64,000 bases of DNA, from the NCBI RefSeq assembly GCF_007679325.1, contig NZ_VEGI01000007.1, positions 1 through 64,000 on the forward strand, given 5' to 3'. The translations under genes were made by a program, and so were the position numbers. The notes below the pieces were generated by a model. That model saw only the letters and a program-made list of their open reading frames with translations, had not been told where the DNA came from and did no database searches. Positions 36,119 to 44,873 of the stretch are shown piece by piece (the stretch's first letter is position 1; every line of letters begins with the position of its first letter). The stretch is from Arthrobacter sp. U41 (lineage in GTDB: Bacteria > Actinomycetota > Actinomycetes > Actinomycetales > Micrococcaceae).

Positions 36119-37380
36119 GGTTCCACACTCTCCTGCAGCTCTTTCAGGTGCTTTCCAAGGTCCCCGGGGACAGCCGGATAGGGGACGACGGCGGGCGGTT
36201 CAGGGGTTGCAAGGGCGACGACGGCGGCTACACCACCCGTGACGACGGCCAGCAAAGCGAGGGACAGCAGGATCCGGGTGCGGCGGCGGGCCCGCCGGAA
36301 GCGTGCAGCAGTCCGGACCGGGAGAGACTCCCGGCGCGGGACGGCCACTGCCTCCGCGTGGGACGGGTGCAGGGTCAGCGTCCCTCCACCCGGGCCCGTG
36401 GGGGAGGTGTCCCCGGGTGCCGGTCCCGCGGAAGATAACCGTGGGGGCCGGGCCGGAGGGGCGGGCAGCACCCGGGTGCGCTCTTCTGCCAGGATGCCGG
36501 GAAGGGCCCCGGGGGAGACCAGGGCTTGCCGCAGCGCCACCTCGAGGTCCGCTGCGGACGGACGGTCCAGGGGGTCCAGCGCTGTCATGGCCCGGATCAG
36601 GGCGGCCCACTCTGCCGGGACGGCGTCGGGGATGCCGGGTGCCCTGTGTAGTCTCGCCACGGCGGATTCCACGGCGCTGCCGGGAAATTCGACCTCACCC
36701 TTGATGCATTCGAGCAGGACCAGGCCCAGGGAATAAATGTCGCTTGCCGGACCCAGGTCGGCTCCCCGGGACTGTTCCGGGCTCAGATACGCTGCGGTCC
36801 CCACCATGGTGCCCGTCGCGGTCAGCCGGGTGCCGTCCATTATGCGGGCGATCCCGAAGTCCGTGAGTTTGGGCCGCAGCGGTTCCCCGGGACGGACCGG
36901 AACCAGCAGGATGTTCGCCGGCTTGATGTCCCGGTGGATGATCCCGAGCGAGTGCACGTAGGCCAGGGCGTCCGACACTCCGGCGCCGATAACTGCGATC
37001 TCCGCCAGCGGCAGGGGACTGTGCCGGATCCGCGTCCGCAGGTCCTGGCCATCAACGAGTTCCATCGTGAGGAAGGGGCGGGGTTCCCCGGGGATCCGGG
37101 TGTCCGTGCCGGCGTCGAACAGTGTGACCAGGCTCGGGTGGTTCAGGGTTGCCAGGAGTTGAATCTCGGCTTCCTGACGTTTGAGTTCGTCGGCATCAGC
37201 GGACTGCGGCGCAAAGAGTTTGAGTGCCACATCGCGGCCCAGGTTCATGTCCTTGGCGGAGTAGACGGAAGCCATGCCGCCCCGGCCGATCACTTCCCCC
37301 AGTTGGTAGCGGCCGCCCAGGAGCTCGGCCGTGACGATTTTGGGCGCACTGTCCACGTATGTCCCCCGTCCCTTTTCCAT
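36115..37380 (-). CDS. membrane-anchored serine/threonine protein kinase (PknB-like)
   Basis: This is a 421-aa Hanks-type kinase. The Gly-loop GRGGMASV is at 32-39, the ATP Lys at 54, the catalytic loop HRDIKPAN at 149-156 and DFG at 174-176; the activation segment TATGTMVGTAAYLSPEQ has Thr residues suitable for autophosphorylation. After a Pro-rich juxtamembrane region one helix (about 369-391) leads to a short external tail of 30 residues; no PASTA domains are present. ATG 37380 has AGGAGG 15 nt away; GTG 37356 with GGGGGA is an alternative. The frame stays open another 117 codons upstream through the 54-bp tandem repeats, which I take as noncoding. It is co-translated with the lipoprotein gene. 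Confidence 0.88.
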   Translation of the reverse strand: MEKGRGTYVDSAPKIVTAELLGGRYQLGEVIGRGGMASVYSAKDMNLGRDVALKLFAPQSADADELKRQEAEIQLLATLNHPSLVTLFDAGTDTRIPGEPRPFLTMELVDGQDLRTRIRHSPLPLAEIAVIGAGVSDALAYVHSLGIIHRDIKPANILLVPVRPGEPLRPKLTDFGIARIMDGTRLTATGTMVGTAAYLSPEQSRGADLGPASDIYSLGLVLLECIKGEVEFPGSAVESAVARLHRAPGIPDAVPAEWAALIRAMTALDPLDRPSAADLEVALRQALVSPGALPGILAEERTRVLPAPPARPPRLSSAGPAPGDTSPTGPGGGTLTLHPSHAEAVAVPRRESLPVRTAARFRRARRRTRILLSLALLAVVTGGVAAVVALATPEPPAVVPYPAVPGDLGKHLKELQESVEP

Positions 37381-37428
37381 GCGCCACGGCGGCACACCTC
37401 CTGAATGATACCGGGACGGGTATCGCTT

Positions 37429-37466
37429 CCCGCACAGCGTCCAGTGACAGAGGGACGCTGTGCGGG
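37429..37466. other. 14-bp perfect hairpin in the kinase leader
   Basis: CCCGCACAGCGTCC (37429-37442) pairs perfectly with GGACGCTGTGCGGG (37453-37466) around a 10-nt loop. No U-tract follows on either strand, so it looks like a leader structure or repeat rather than a terminator. Confidence 0.7.
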
Positions 37467-37492
37467 GCAGAAGCTTCCGCAGCCTCTCTGCC

Positions 37493-37735
37493 GTTGGGTC
37501 CCCCAGCGGACCCAACGACGGATTGCCTTGTCGGAGCGGGTTCACCGTTGGGTCCCCCAGCGGACCCAACGATGGATTGCCTTGTCGGAGCGGGTTCACC
37601 GTTGGGTCCCCCAGCGGACCCAACGATGGAATGCCTTGTCGGAGCGGGTTCACCGTTGGGTCCCCCAGCGGACCCAACGATGGAATGCCTTGCCGGAGCT
37701 GCGGGGCCGTTGAGTCCCCCAGCGGACCCAACGAC
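37493..37735. repeat. 54-bp tandem repeat array of hairpins, 4.5 units
   Basis: Units begin at 37493, 37547, 37601, 37655 and 37709, exactly 54 bp apart; the last is a 27-bp half. Each unit starts with GTTGGGTCC-CCCAGC-GGACCCAAC, a perfect 9-bp stem with a 6-nt loop (the fifth has one change), followed by a conserved 30-bp linker ending CGGAGCGGGTTCACC. Substitutions between units are few, which points to recent amplification or to homogenisation. Confidence 0.95.
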
Positions 37736-38029
37736 TTCGCTCCGGCCCCACAAGACCTGGCGGCGGCGGGGTGCTTACGGCGGGCGTTCCTCCTGCTGGG
37801 GGCAGGGTTTGCGGCGCGGAAGGAGGCCGTCGGGCCTGGCCGGCGCGCTGTCCGGTCCTGCCGGGGCTGACGACGTCAGGCCCGTGGCGGAGGAGGTGGC
37901 AGAAGCAAAAGGGGTGCCGGAGTACCGGCAGTGGACGGTGGCGTCCATTGGGAATCTCCTGAATGACTGTTGACGGGCGCTCCAAGGCAGCCCGAGTGGC
38001 CGTGCTCTGTGGAAGGCAGAGACGGCTAA

Positions 38030-39358
38030 CTAGTCAGGGGAGGAACCGGGGTCAGCAGCGTCGGCGGAATGGACGTGCTGAAGCGGGCCACGGACTGGTT
38101 CCGCGCCGGCGGTGGGAATGACCAAGTATTGGTTGGGAAGCCAGGCGGCTCCACATCCGGGGCCGCCGGACGAGGCCGTATTTCCGGTTCCGGAGCCGGG
38201 GGCCGCGGGCAGCGCGTTGGGGGTGGGCAGACCTGTCCCGTTGGGCATGGGCCCCGGGCGGTCGTTGCCGCTGGGGGCCGGCGGTGCGGTCTCTGCCGGT
38301 GCCGCTTCTTGCGGGGGTGCGCTGCCGGCCTGCTGGCCCTTCGCTGTCAGACCAACCTCTTCTGCCAGCACGGGGAGGGATAGGACCGTTCCCAGGAACT
38401 CGGCGCCGGACGGCCACTCGGAGTGTTGCAGGTCACGCAAGGCCTCGCCGCCGACCAGGCAGCCGAGGGGAATTCCAGACGTCCGTGCGTCCACGGAGGC
38501 CGGAGAGGCCACGGACACCGGAGTGGGCCCAGACACCGGAGCGGCCACAGACACCGGAGAGGCCACCGTTCCCGGTGCGACGACGGGGTCCGGGGGAGCG
38601 GGGGCCGGGGGCGGCGATTCGGGGAGGACAGCATCCTGGAGCACCGGCCCGGGAACGGCCGGCCCGGGACTGGCCGGGTCAACGGGCGGTGCCGGGCCCG
38701 TCACTGGCGGCCCTGACGGCAGCGGGGTCGGCGCCGCCGGCTCGGCGGGCGTCGGGGCCGGGGCGGTGGCCGGATGCGTGGGATCCGGGACCGGCGTGGT
38801 CACGGGAGGGGATGGAGCGCCAACCGGCGGTGCGGGATCGGGCGCCGGAGTGGTCACGGGCGGAGCCGGATCGGGTACAGGGGCGGGAGGGCCGGGATCC
38901 AGCACAGGTTCAGGAACGGGTGGAGTGGGAGGGGCCGGTGGAGCGGGAGGAACAACAGGGGCCGGAGGATCGGGCGCCAAAACGGGCGCGGGGACAGCAG
39001 GCGCGGGCGGTGGCGGCGGGATCGGGGGGTCCGGAGGTGAGGGGGCGGGTGCTGGCTCGCCGTCGGGGGTTGGAACCGGAACAGCTGCCCAGGTGGTTTC
39101 CGCGGCCGCCGGCACGGCGGCGACCTGGGCCACGGCCAAAAGAGTCGGCACCGGATTCGCTACCGCGGGCGCTGCGTCCACAGGAACCGTCATGACTGCG
39201 GCGGCCGCCGTCGGAGGGGGAGAGGCGGCCTCGTCAGCGCTGGCGGCTGTCGCCGCGAGCGTCAGCCAGGCAATTCCGGCGACACCGCCCAGAATCACCC
39301 GCCGGAATGTGCGGCGCGCGCGTAGCGGGACAGCTGCTGGGTCCACTGCACACCCCAT
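38030..39358 (-). CDS. Pro-rich secreted or surface protein
   Basis: This is a 442-aa protein. ATG 39358 gives an N-terminal signal peptide: basic RRTFRR, hydrophobic VILGGVAGIAWLTLAATAA, and cleavage near ASADEAAS. Residues about 75-300 are extremely Pro/Ala-rich, with PxPDPAPPV-type repeats, and resemble an extended wall-spanning spacer. The C-terminal about 140 residues are less repetitive (GIPLGCLVGGEALRDL, SGAEFLGTVLSLPVLAEE) and contain two cysteines. No LPXTG sorting signal is seen. A palindromic CCCTATAGGG just upstream (39379-39388) may include the -10 box. The start is moderately certain; composition makes shadow frames long on the other strand. Confidence 0.68.
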   Translation of the reverse strand: MGCAVDPAAVPLRARRTFRRVILGGVAGIAWLTLAATAASADEAASPPPTAAAAVMTVPVDAAPAVANPVPTLLAVAQVAAVPAAAETTWAAVPVPTPDGEPAPAPSPPDPPIPPPPPAPAVPAPVLAPDPPAPVVPPAPPAPPTPPVPEPVLDPGPPAPVPDPAPPVTTPAPDPAPPVGAPSPPVTTPVPDPTHPATAPAPTPAEPAAPTPLPSGPPVTGPAPPVDPASPGPAVPGPVLQDAVLPESPPPAPAPPDPVVAPGTVASPVSVAAPVSGPTPVSVASPASVDARTSGIPLGCLVGGEALRDLQHSEWPSGAEFLGTVLSLPVLAEEVGLTAKGQQAGSAPPQEAAPAETAPPAPSGNDRPGPMPNGTGLPTPNALPAAPGSGTGNTASSGGPGCGAAWLPNQYLVIPTAGAEPVRGPLQHVHSADAADPGSSPD

Positions 39359-39458
39359 TCCCCGAACGCTCGATGATTCCCTATAGGGTAAGTCCGCGCG
39401 CGGGGGCGAGTCCAGAGTCGAAGGTAACTCGGTCGGCCTCAGTCGCCGAAAACGGCCC

Positions 39459-40529
39459 TTACCGGGCGTCGTTGGGATAAATAACACCCAGTTGCGCCCG
39501 CACGCCGTCGAACAGCCGCATGGTGTTGAGGGAATCCTCGAGCGGCATCACGGGACTCTCGGTGAGTCCTTGCTGGATGCAACGGGTCACCTCGCGCAGT
39601 TCATAACTGTAGCCGCGCCCGACGACGTCGAAGGATTCACTGCGCGGCTCATCGAAGCCCACCCGGACCAGGAGCTCCTTGGGGTTGTTGATCGAACCGA
39701 GGGACTGCAGGAAGCCATGGCTGCCGGCCACCGTCGCGGTGCGGGGTCCGTGCGCCAGGAGGGAGGACGTCAGCTGGGCCTGGGCGCCGTGGTGGTAACC
39801 GAGCGTCAGCGCGTTCTGGGCGTCCACGCCGTCGTCGTTCAGCCAGCCGGTGGCACTGACGGTCTGCGGGAAGCCCAGCGTGCCCAGGGCCCAGAGCAGC
39901 GGGTAAACGGTGAGGTCCAGCAGCGCGCCGCCCCCGTCCTTAGGGGCCCACAGGCGCGAGGCGGGCGAGTACGGCGCCGGGAAGCCCAGATCCGCCCCTA
40001 CCCACTTGACCTCTCCGATCTCGCCGGAGGCGGCGATCTCGAAGGCCCGCTGCATGGCAGGCAGGAAGCGGCTCCACATGGCCTCCATCAGGAACAGGCC
40101 CTTGGCGCGCGCCAGCGACACGAGCTCCGAGGCCTCCCGGGCGTTGACGGTGAGCGCCTTCTCGCAGAGGACGTGCTTGCCCGCGGTCAGGGCCGCCAGC
40201 GCGATCTCGTGGTGGTGGGCGTGCGGCGTGGCGACGTAGACGACGTCGACGGCGTCGTTGGCGAGCAGCCGTTCGTAACCGGTCTGCCCGTTTTGGTCCC
40301 CGTAAGCACGCGCGAAGCCGAAATCAGAGGCGAAGGCATCCGCGGCCGCCTGCGTGCGCGAACTGACAGCGTAGAGCTCGGCGTCCGCCAGGAGTTCCAG
40401 GTCGCGGGTCACGGACGCCGCGATGCCTCCCGTAGCGATCACGCCCCAGCGCAGCCTGGCGCCTGTTGCAGTCCGGGGATCGGTGTCCGTCTGACTGAAC
40501 AACCAGGGCTTGGCGATGAGGGCGGTCAT
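39459..40529 (-). CDS. Gfo/Idh/MocA family oxidoreductase
   Basis: This is a 356-aa NAD(P)-dependent sugar or polyol dehydrogenase-type enzyme. The Rossmann loop ATGGIA lies near 31-36, and DVVYVATPHAHHHEIALAAL precedes the catalytic-lysine motif, which reads CEKALT instead of the usual EKP. The C-terminal domain has DLTVYPLLWALG, the region that binds the sugar; the family His is replaced by Tyr there. The trans-1,2-dihydrobenzene-1,2-diol dehydrogenase-like subgroup is a possible match. It lies downstream of the sugar ABC importer but beyond a terminator, so it is probably transcribed separately. Confidence 0.9.
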   Translation of the reverse strand: MTALIAKPWLFSQTDTDPRTATGARLRWGVIATGGIAASVTRDLELLADAELYAVSSRTQAAADAFASDFGFARAYGDQNGQTGYERLLANDAVDVVYVATPHAHHHEIALAALTAGKHVLCEKALTVNAREASELVSLARAKGLFLMEAMWSRFLPAMQRAFEIAASGEIGEVKWVGADLGFPAPYSPASRLWAPKDGGGALLDLTVYPLLWALGTLGFPQTVSATGWLNDDGVDAQNALTLGYHHGAQAQLTSSLLAHGPRTATVAGSHGFLQSLGSINNPKELLVRVGFDEPRSESFDVVGRGYSYELREVTRCIQQGLTESPVMPLEDSLNTMRLFDGVRAQLGVIYPNDAR

Positions 40530-40551
40530 GGTGCCATCCTCTCACCCGGGG

Positions 40552-40609
40552 GAGGGAGCGTCGGGGAGGGAGCCGCCGAAGCTGAGGGAGCGTCGGGGAG
40601 GGAGCCGCC
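40552..40609. repeat. 26-bp direct repeat
   Basis: GAGGGAGCGTCGGGGAGGGA followed by GCCGCC occurs twice without mismatch, at 40552-40577 and 40584-40609, just upstream of the Gfo/Idh start. It may contribute to or disrupt that promoter region. Confidence 0.8.
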
Positions 40610-40653
40610 GGTCGGTTTTGTTTGCCAGGGAGCGGCCATGGGGTGAGGGCAGC

Positions 40654-40690
40654 AAAAAGCCCCGGCCCGCCAGGAGGCGGAGCCGGGGCT
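40654..40690 (-). terminator. terminator of the sugar ABC operon
   Basis: On the minus strand AGCCCCGGC and GCCGGGGCT form the stem, followed by TTTTT, 26 nt after the sugar-binding protein stop codon. Confidence 0.9.
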
Positions 40691-40715
40691 CCCTGAGGTG
40701 CTGTCTAAACAGGAA

Positions 40716-41828
40716 CTACTGCGTCAGCGGTCCAAGGACCGGATCGTTGACGTAGGCCGTCTTGACGTTTTCCTGCGTCACGATGACCGGTTCCAGCAGG
40801 TACGCGGGAACAACCTTGACCGTGTTGTCGTAGGACTTGTCGTCGTTGATCTCAGGCGTCTTGCCGGCCTGGAGATCCTTGACCATGGTGATCGTGTGCT
40901 CCACGAGCTTGCTGGTGTCCTTGTTGATGGTGGAGTACTGCTCACCGGCCATGATCGACTTCACGGACTCAACCTCGGAGTCCTGGCCCGTGACTACCGG
41001 AATCGGCTTGCCGGCGGCCTTGACCGAGGTGATGATGGCGCGGGCCAGGGTGTCGTTCGGGGAGAGCACGCCGTCAAGGGGTGCGCTCGCGTAGGTTCCG
41101 GCGAGCAGGGTGTCCATGCGCTTCTGGGCGTTTTCTGCCTTCCAGCCCTGGGTCACGGCCTGCTCGAAGGACGTCTGGCCGGAGAGCACCTTCAAGGTGC
41201 CGTCGTCCATCTTCGGCTTCAGGACGCTCATGGCGCCGTCGAAGAAGACCTTTGCGTTGGCGTCATCGGGGGAGCCGGCGAAGAGCTCGATGTTGTACGG
41301 GCCTTCCGGCTTCTTGGCCTTCATGCCTTCCAGCAGGGCCTGGCCCTGAAGTTCGCCCACCTTGAAGTTGTCGTAGGCCACGTAGTAGTCCACGTTCGGG
41401 GTGTTCAGCAGCAGCCGGTCATACGCGATGATCGTGGCGCCGGATTCCTTGGCCTGCTGAAGCTGGGTGCCCAGCTGCGCACCGTCGATGGCGCCGACGA
41501 TGATGACCTTGGCGCCCTTGGTGATCATGGCGCTGATCTGGTTCTGCTGTTCGGAAACGCCGCCGTTGGCGAACTGCACATCCGGCTTGAAGCCGGCTTC
41601 GGTGAGTCCGTCGTTGAAGAGCGTCTCTGCCAGTACCCAGTTTTCGCTGGTCTTCTGGGGGAGTGCGACGCCGATCAGGGAGTCCTTCGGGAAGGCCTCG
41701 CCGCCGGCGGTGGAACCGCCGGTCGCCCCGCTGTCGGAGCGGCCGCAGGCTGTCAGCGCCAGTGCCGCAATAGCAGCGATTGCTGCTGCCTTTCCTGCTT
41801 TACCAATCATTCGCATTGCTTGGTTCAC
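40716..41828 (-). CDS. chvE: sugar ABC transporter substrate-binding lipoprotein (ChvE-like)
   Basis: This is a 370-aa periplasmic-binding-protein-like lipoprotein (family 1/LacI-type fold). The signal peptide and lipobox ALTAC anchor it at about Cys28. Conserved pieces include GVALPQKTSENWV, NGGVSEQQNQISAMITKGAKVIIVGAIDG, AYDRLLLNTPNVDYYVAYDN and VLSPNDTLARAIITS, which match the ChvE group that binds monosaccharides such as xylose, arabinose, galactose and glucose. It is the third gene of the operon (ATPase, permease, binding protein). The start is GTG 41828; an ATG four codons later is possible. Confidence 0.92.
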   Translation of the reverse strand: MNQAMRMIGKAGKAAAIAAIAALALTACGRSDSGATGGSTAGGEAFPKDSLIGVALPQKTSENWVLAETLFNDGLTEAGFKPDVQFANGGVSEQQNQISAMITKGAKVIIVGAIDGAQLGTQLQQAKESGATIIAYDRLLLNTPNVDYYVAYDNFKVGELQGQALLEGMKAKKPEGPYNIELFAGSPDDANAKVFFDGAMSVLKPKMDDGTLKVLSGQTSFEQAVTQGWKAENAQKRMDTLLAGTYASAPLDGVLSPNDTLARAIITSVKAAGKPIPVVTGQDSEVESVKSIMAGEQYSTINKDTSKLVEHTITMVKDLQAGKTPEINDDKSYDNTVKVVPAYLLEPVIVTQENVKTAYVNDPVLGPLTQ

Positions 41829-41867
41829 TTTCTTTAGATGGTGTGCGGAGAATCGTGAAGGAGCGGA

Positions 41868-43136
41868 CTACGCGCCGCGGGAGATGACCTCTTTGGTGGA
41901 GGTGGTCTCGTCAGGCTTCATCTCGCTGCTGCGGCCGAAGTTCTTGAACATCAGGCCGATGATGGACTTCTTGCCCTGGGTCTTGTTGTAGACATCGAAG
42001 GCGACGGCGATCAGGAGCACCAGGCCCTTGATGATCTGGGTCAGGTCGGCGCCGACGCCGAGGAGCTGCAGGCCGTTGTTCAGCACGGCCATCACCAGGC
42101 CTCCGACGATCGAGCCGATCACGGTGCCGACGCCGCCGGTCACCGCGGCGCCGCCGATGAACACGGCCGCGATGGCGTCCAGTTCCCAGCCGACGCCGTC
42201 GAACGGGCCCGACGCGGTGGAACGGCCGACGAAGATCATGCCGGCGAGGCCGGCGAGGATGGACATGTTCATCATGACCAGGAAGTTGACCTTCTTGGAC
42301 TGCACACCGGAGAGCTCTGCGGCGTGACGGTTGCCGCCGACTGCGTAGATGTGGCGGCCGATGACGGTCCTGGAGGAGATAAAACCGTAGACGATGACCA
42401 GGACGGCGAGGATCAGCCCGGGGATCGGGAAGGACGTGCCCGGCCGGCCGGTGGCGAAGAGGTAGGTTGCGTAGAGGATGGCGCCGCAGATCAGCACCAG
42501 CTTGACGACGCTGACCCAGGGCTCGGGCACGTCGGCGCCGAGGGCCTTGGCGTTGCGGCGGGAGCGGATCTCGCTGAAGATCACGAAGGCGACGGCGGCC
42601 AGGCCCAGCAGCACGGTGAGGTTGTTGTAGCCGGTGTTGGGCCCGATTTCGGGGAGGTAACCCGAGCCGATGTACTGGTAGTCCGCGGGAACTGGGATGG
42701 TGTTGGACTTGCCGACGAACTGGTTGGCGCCGCGGAAGATCAGCATGCCGGCCAGCGTGACGATGAACGCCGGGATGCCGACGTAGGCCGTCCAGAATCC
42801 TTGCCAGGCTCCGATCAGGACTCCCAGCAGCAGCCCCATGAGGATGCCCAGGTACCAGGGAATGCCCCAGTCTCTGATGAACAGGGCCACACAGACGCCC
42901 ACGAACGCCGCCACCGAGCCGACGGACAGGTCGATGTGGCCGGCGATGATCACCAGGACCATACCGATGGCGAGGATCAGGATGTAGGAGTTGCCGTTGA
43001 AGAGGTTGATGACGTTGCCCGGGGTGAGCGTGCGGCCGTCGGTTGCAATCTGGAAGAAGATGATCAGGGCCACCAGGGCGAAGATCATGCCGAATTGGCG
43101 GGTGTTGCCGCCAAAGAGCTTCTTGAGCGCGTTCAT
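41868..43136 (-). CDS. gguB: sugar ABC transporter permease (GguB/MmsB-like)
   Basis: This is a 422-aa BPD_transp_2-family permease with about 10-11 membrane helices. Diagnostic segments are ILAIGMVLVIIAGHIDLSVGSVAAFVG, IPAFIVTLAGMLIFRGANQFV, YAVGGNRHAAELSGVQSKKVNF (the cytoplasmic loop that contacts the ATPase) and AVFIGGAAVTGGVGTVIGSIVGGLVM. It forms the membrane channel with the ATPase encoded just upstream and is fed by the ChvE-like protein. AAGGA precedes the ATG. The long polar C-terminal tail (about 385-422) is longer than usual. Confidence 0.94.
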   Translation of the reverse strand: MNALKKLFGGNTRQFGMIFALVALIIFFQIATDGRTLTPGNVINLFNGNSYILILAIGMVLVIIAGHIDLSVGSVAAFVGVCVALFIRDWGIPWYLGILMGLLLGVLIGAWQGFWTAYVGIPAFIVTLAGMLIFRGANQFVGKSNTIPVPADYQYIGSGYLPEIGPNTGYNNLTVLLGLAAVAFVIFSEIRSRRNAKALGADVPEPWVSVVKLVLICGAILYATYLFATGRPGTSFPIPGLILAVLVIVYGFISSRTVIGRHIYAVGGNRHAAELSGVQSKKVNFLVMMNMSILAGLAGMIFVGRSTASGPFDGVGWELDAIAAVFIGGAAVTGGVGTVIGSIVGGLVMAVLNNGLQLLGVGADLTQIIKGLVLLIAVAFDVYNKTQGKKSIIGLMFKNFGRSSEMKPDETTSTKEVISRGA

Positions 43137-43186
43137 TGTTTCAGTCCTTGTTTCCGTCAGTGTTCGGAGCGGTTAGCCACAGCGGG

Positions 43187-44743
43187 TCAGGCGGTCTTGC
43201 GGGCAGAGGTCATGAGCTTCATCAGGTTTTCCTGACTTGCTTCGTCCTTGTTGAGCACGCCGGTGATGGCGCCTTCGAAGATGGTGTAGATGCGGTCCGA
43301 GAGGCCCAGGAGCTCGGGCAGCTCCGAGGAAATGACAATTACGCCCTTCCCCTGGTTGGCCAACTCCTGGATGATGCCGTAGATCTCGTACTTGGCACCG
43401 ACGTCGATCCCGCGGGTGGGTTCGTCCAGGATCAGCAGCTCAGGGTCGGTGAACATCCATTTCGCCAGCACCACCTTCTGTTGGTTGCCGCCGGAGAGTT
43501 TGGCGACGCCTTCCTCCACGGACGGTGCCTTGGTCCGCAGGGATTTGCGGTATTGCTCGGCCACGGTGAAGACCTTGTTGGCGTCGATGACGTTGTTTTT
43601 ACTGACCTTGCGCAGGTTTGCGGAGACCGTGGTGGCCTTGATGTCGTCCAGCAGGTTCAGCCCGAGCATCTTGCGGTCCTCGGTGACGTAGCCCAGTCCG
43701 GCGTCGATGGCCTGGCGGACGCTCTTGAGCTCCACCTCCTTGCCGTCCAGATAGACGTGCCCGGAGAGGAACCGGCCGTAGGACCGGCCGAAGACAGAGC
43801 GGGCCAGCTCGGTGCGGCCCGCGCCCATCAGCCCGGCGAAGCCGACGATCTCGCCGCGCCGGACAAAGAAGTTGGAGTTCTTGCAGACCATGCGGTCCTG
43901 GATCTGCGGGTGGCCCACGTTCCAGTTCTTGACCTCGAAGAAGACCTCGCCGATCTTCGGCTCGTGGTCCGGGAACCGGGATTCCAGGGTCCGGCCCACC
44001 ATGCCCTTGATGATGCGGTCCTCGTCGACGCCGTCGGCCTTGACGTTGAGAGTCTCGATCGACTTGCCGTCGCGGATGATGGTGATGGAGTCCGCGATCT
44101 GCTCGATCTCGTTCAGCTTGTGGGAAATGATGATGGACGTGATGCCGCGGCCCTTGAGGCCGAGCATGAGGTCCAGCAGGTGCTGGGAGTCGGATTCGTT
44201 CAGCGCCGCCGTGGGCTCGTCGAGGATGAGCAGCTTCACCGACTTGTTCAGGGCCTTGGCGATTTCGACGAGCTGCTGCTTGCCGACGCCGATTTCCTTG
44301 ATCGGGGTTTCCGGGTCCTCCCGGAGCCCCACCCGGGCCAGCAGCTCGGTGGAGCGGACCCGGGCCTCGGCCCAGTCGATCACGCCGCGCTTGGTGGGCT
44401 CGTTGCCCAGGAAGATGTTCTCCATGATGGAGAGCTCGGGGATCAGGGCGAGTTCCTGGTGGATGATTACGATGCCGGCGTGCTCGCTGGCCCGGATGTC
44501 CTTGAACTGCTGGACTTCGCTCTGGTACACAATGTCGCCGTCGTAGCTGCCAAACGGGTAAACCCCGGAGAGCACCTTCATCAGGGTGGACTTGCCGGCG
44601 CCGTTCTCACCGCAGATCGCGTGGATCTCACCGGCCTTCACCCGCAGGTTCACCTCGGACAAGGCTTTAACGCCGGGGAACTCTTTGGTGATGGAGCGCA
44701 TCTCGAGAATAATCGGATCGCTGTGCGTGTTGAGGGACGTCAT
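43187..44743 (-). CDS. gguA: sugar ABC transporter ATP-binding protein (GguA/MmsA-like)
   Basis: This is a 518-aa protein with two fused ABC domains, as in all monosaccharide importers of the CUT2 group. Domain 1 has Walker [10 protein letters not shown] near 41-49, a degenerate signature and Walker [13 protein letters not shown]. Domain 2 has the typical shortened [17 protein letters not shown], signature [14 protein letters not shown] and Walker [15 protein letters not shown]. It is the first gene of the operon. A TTGACG / 18 bp / TTTACT promoter lies about 95 bp upstream with a 19-bp motif shared with the ROK gene. It energises import of the sugar bound by the ChvE-like protein. Confidence 0.95.
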   Translation of the reverse strand: MTSLNTHSDPIILEMRSITKEFPGVKALSEVNLRVKAGEIHAICGENGAGKSTLMKVLSGVYPFGSYDGDIVYQSEVQQFKDIRASEHAGIVIIHQELALIPELSIMENIFLGNEPTKRGVIDWAEARVRSTELLARVGLREDPETPIKEIGVGKQQLVEIAKALNKSVKLLILDEPTAALNESDSQHLLDLMLGLKGRGITSIIISHKLNEIEQIADSITIIRDGKSIETLNVKADGVDEDRIIKGMVGRTLESRFPDHEPKIGEVFFEVKNWNVGHPQIQDRMVCKNSNFFVRRGEIVGFAGLMGAGRTELARSVFGRSYGRFLSGHVYLDGKEVELKSVRQAIDAGLGYVTEDRKMLGLNLLDDIKATTVSANLRKVSKNNVIDANKVFTVAEQYRKSLRTKAPSVEEGVAKLSGGNQQKVVLAKWMFTDPELLILDEPTRGIDVGAKYEIYGIIQELANQGKGVIVISSELPELLGLSDRIYTIFEGAITGVLNKDEASQENLMKLMTSARKTA

Positions 44744-44812
44744 CTGCCCTTACGCCTCCAATGCATGACTTCGTTGTCCGCCCCTGCAAACCGCAAGGCC
44801 GTCTGATGAGAA

Positions 44813-44856
44813 AGTAAACTGGATCACAGGCATTGTCGTCAAGTCTTTAACGCAAC
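44813..44856 (-). promoter_or_regulatory. promoter and candidate ROK operator of the sugar ABC operon
   Basis: On the minus strand TTGACG (44837-44842) and TTTACT (44813-44818) with an 18-bp spacer form a sigma-70-type promoter. Overlapping the -35 is GTTGCGTTAA-AGA-CTTGAC (44838-44856), nearly identical to a motif in front of the ROK regulator gene. Confidence 0.65.
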
Positions 44857-44873
44857 GGCCCGGTAACGAAAAC

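Larger units (their letters stand above)
37381..38029. other. 649-bp gap with structured leader and tandem hairpin array
   Basis: This is the region upstream of the kinase. It holds a perfect 14-bp hairpin (37429-37466), a five-copy 54-bp tandem array (37493-37735) and, to 38029, GC-rich sequence in which I see no gene. Frames are open across the array in several phases only because the 54-bp unit is a multiple of three. Confidence 0.75.

Noticed and set aside
37381..37731. Kinase N-terminal extension encoded by the 54-bp repeats
   Set aside because: The 54-bp unit keeps every phase open, the kinase domain begins just after 37380, and a better start is available downstream. Kept only as an alternative in the findings.
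37493..37735. Repeat array resembling a CRISPR
   Set aside because: The segments between hairpins are nearly identical to each other rather than unique spacers, and no cas genes are nearby; it is a plain tandem repeat.
38112..39386. 424-codon plus-strand frame opposite the Pro-rich gene
   Set aside because: A Gly-rich mirror of Pro codons; it lacks a signal peptide and RBS, whereas the minus-strand frame has both a start and a signal peptide.
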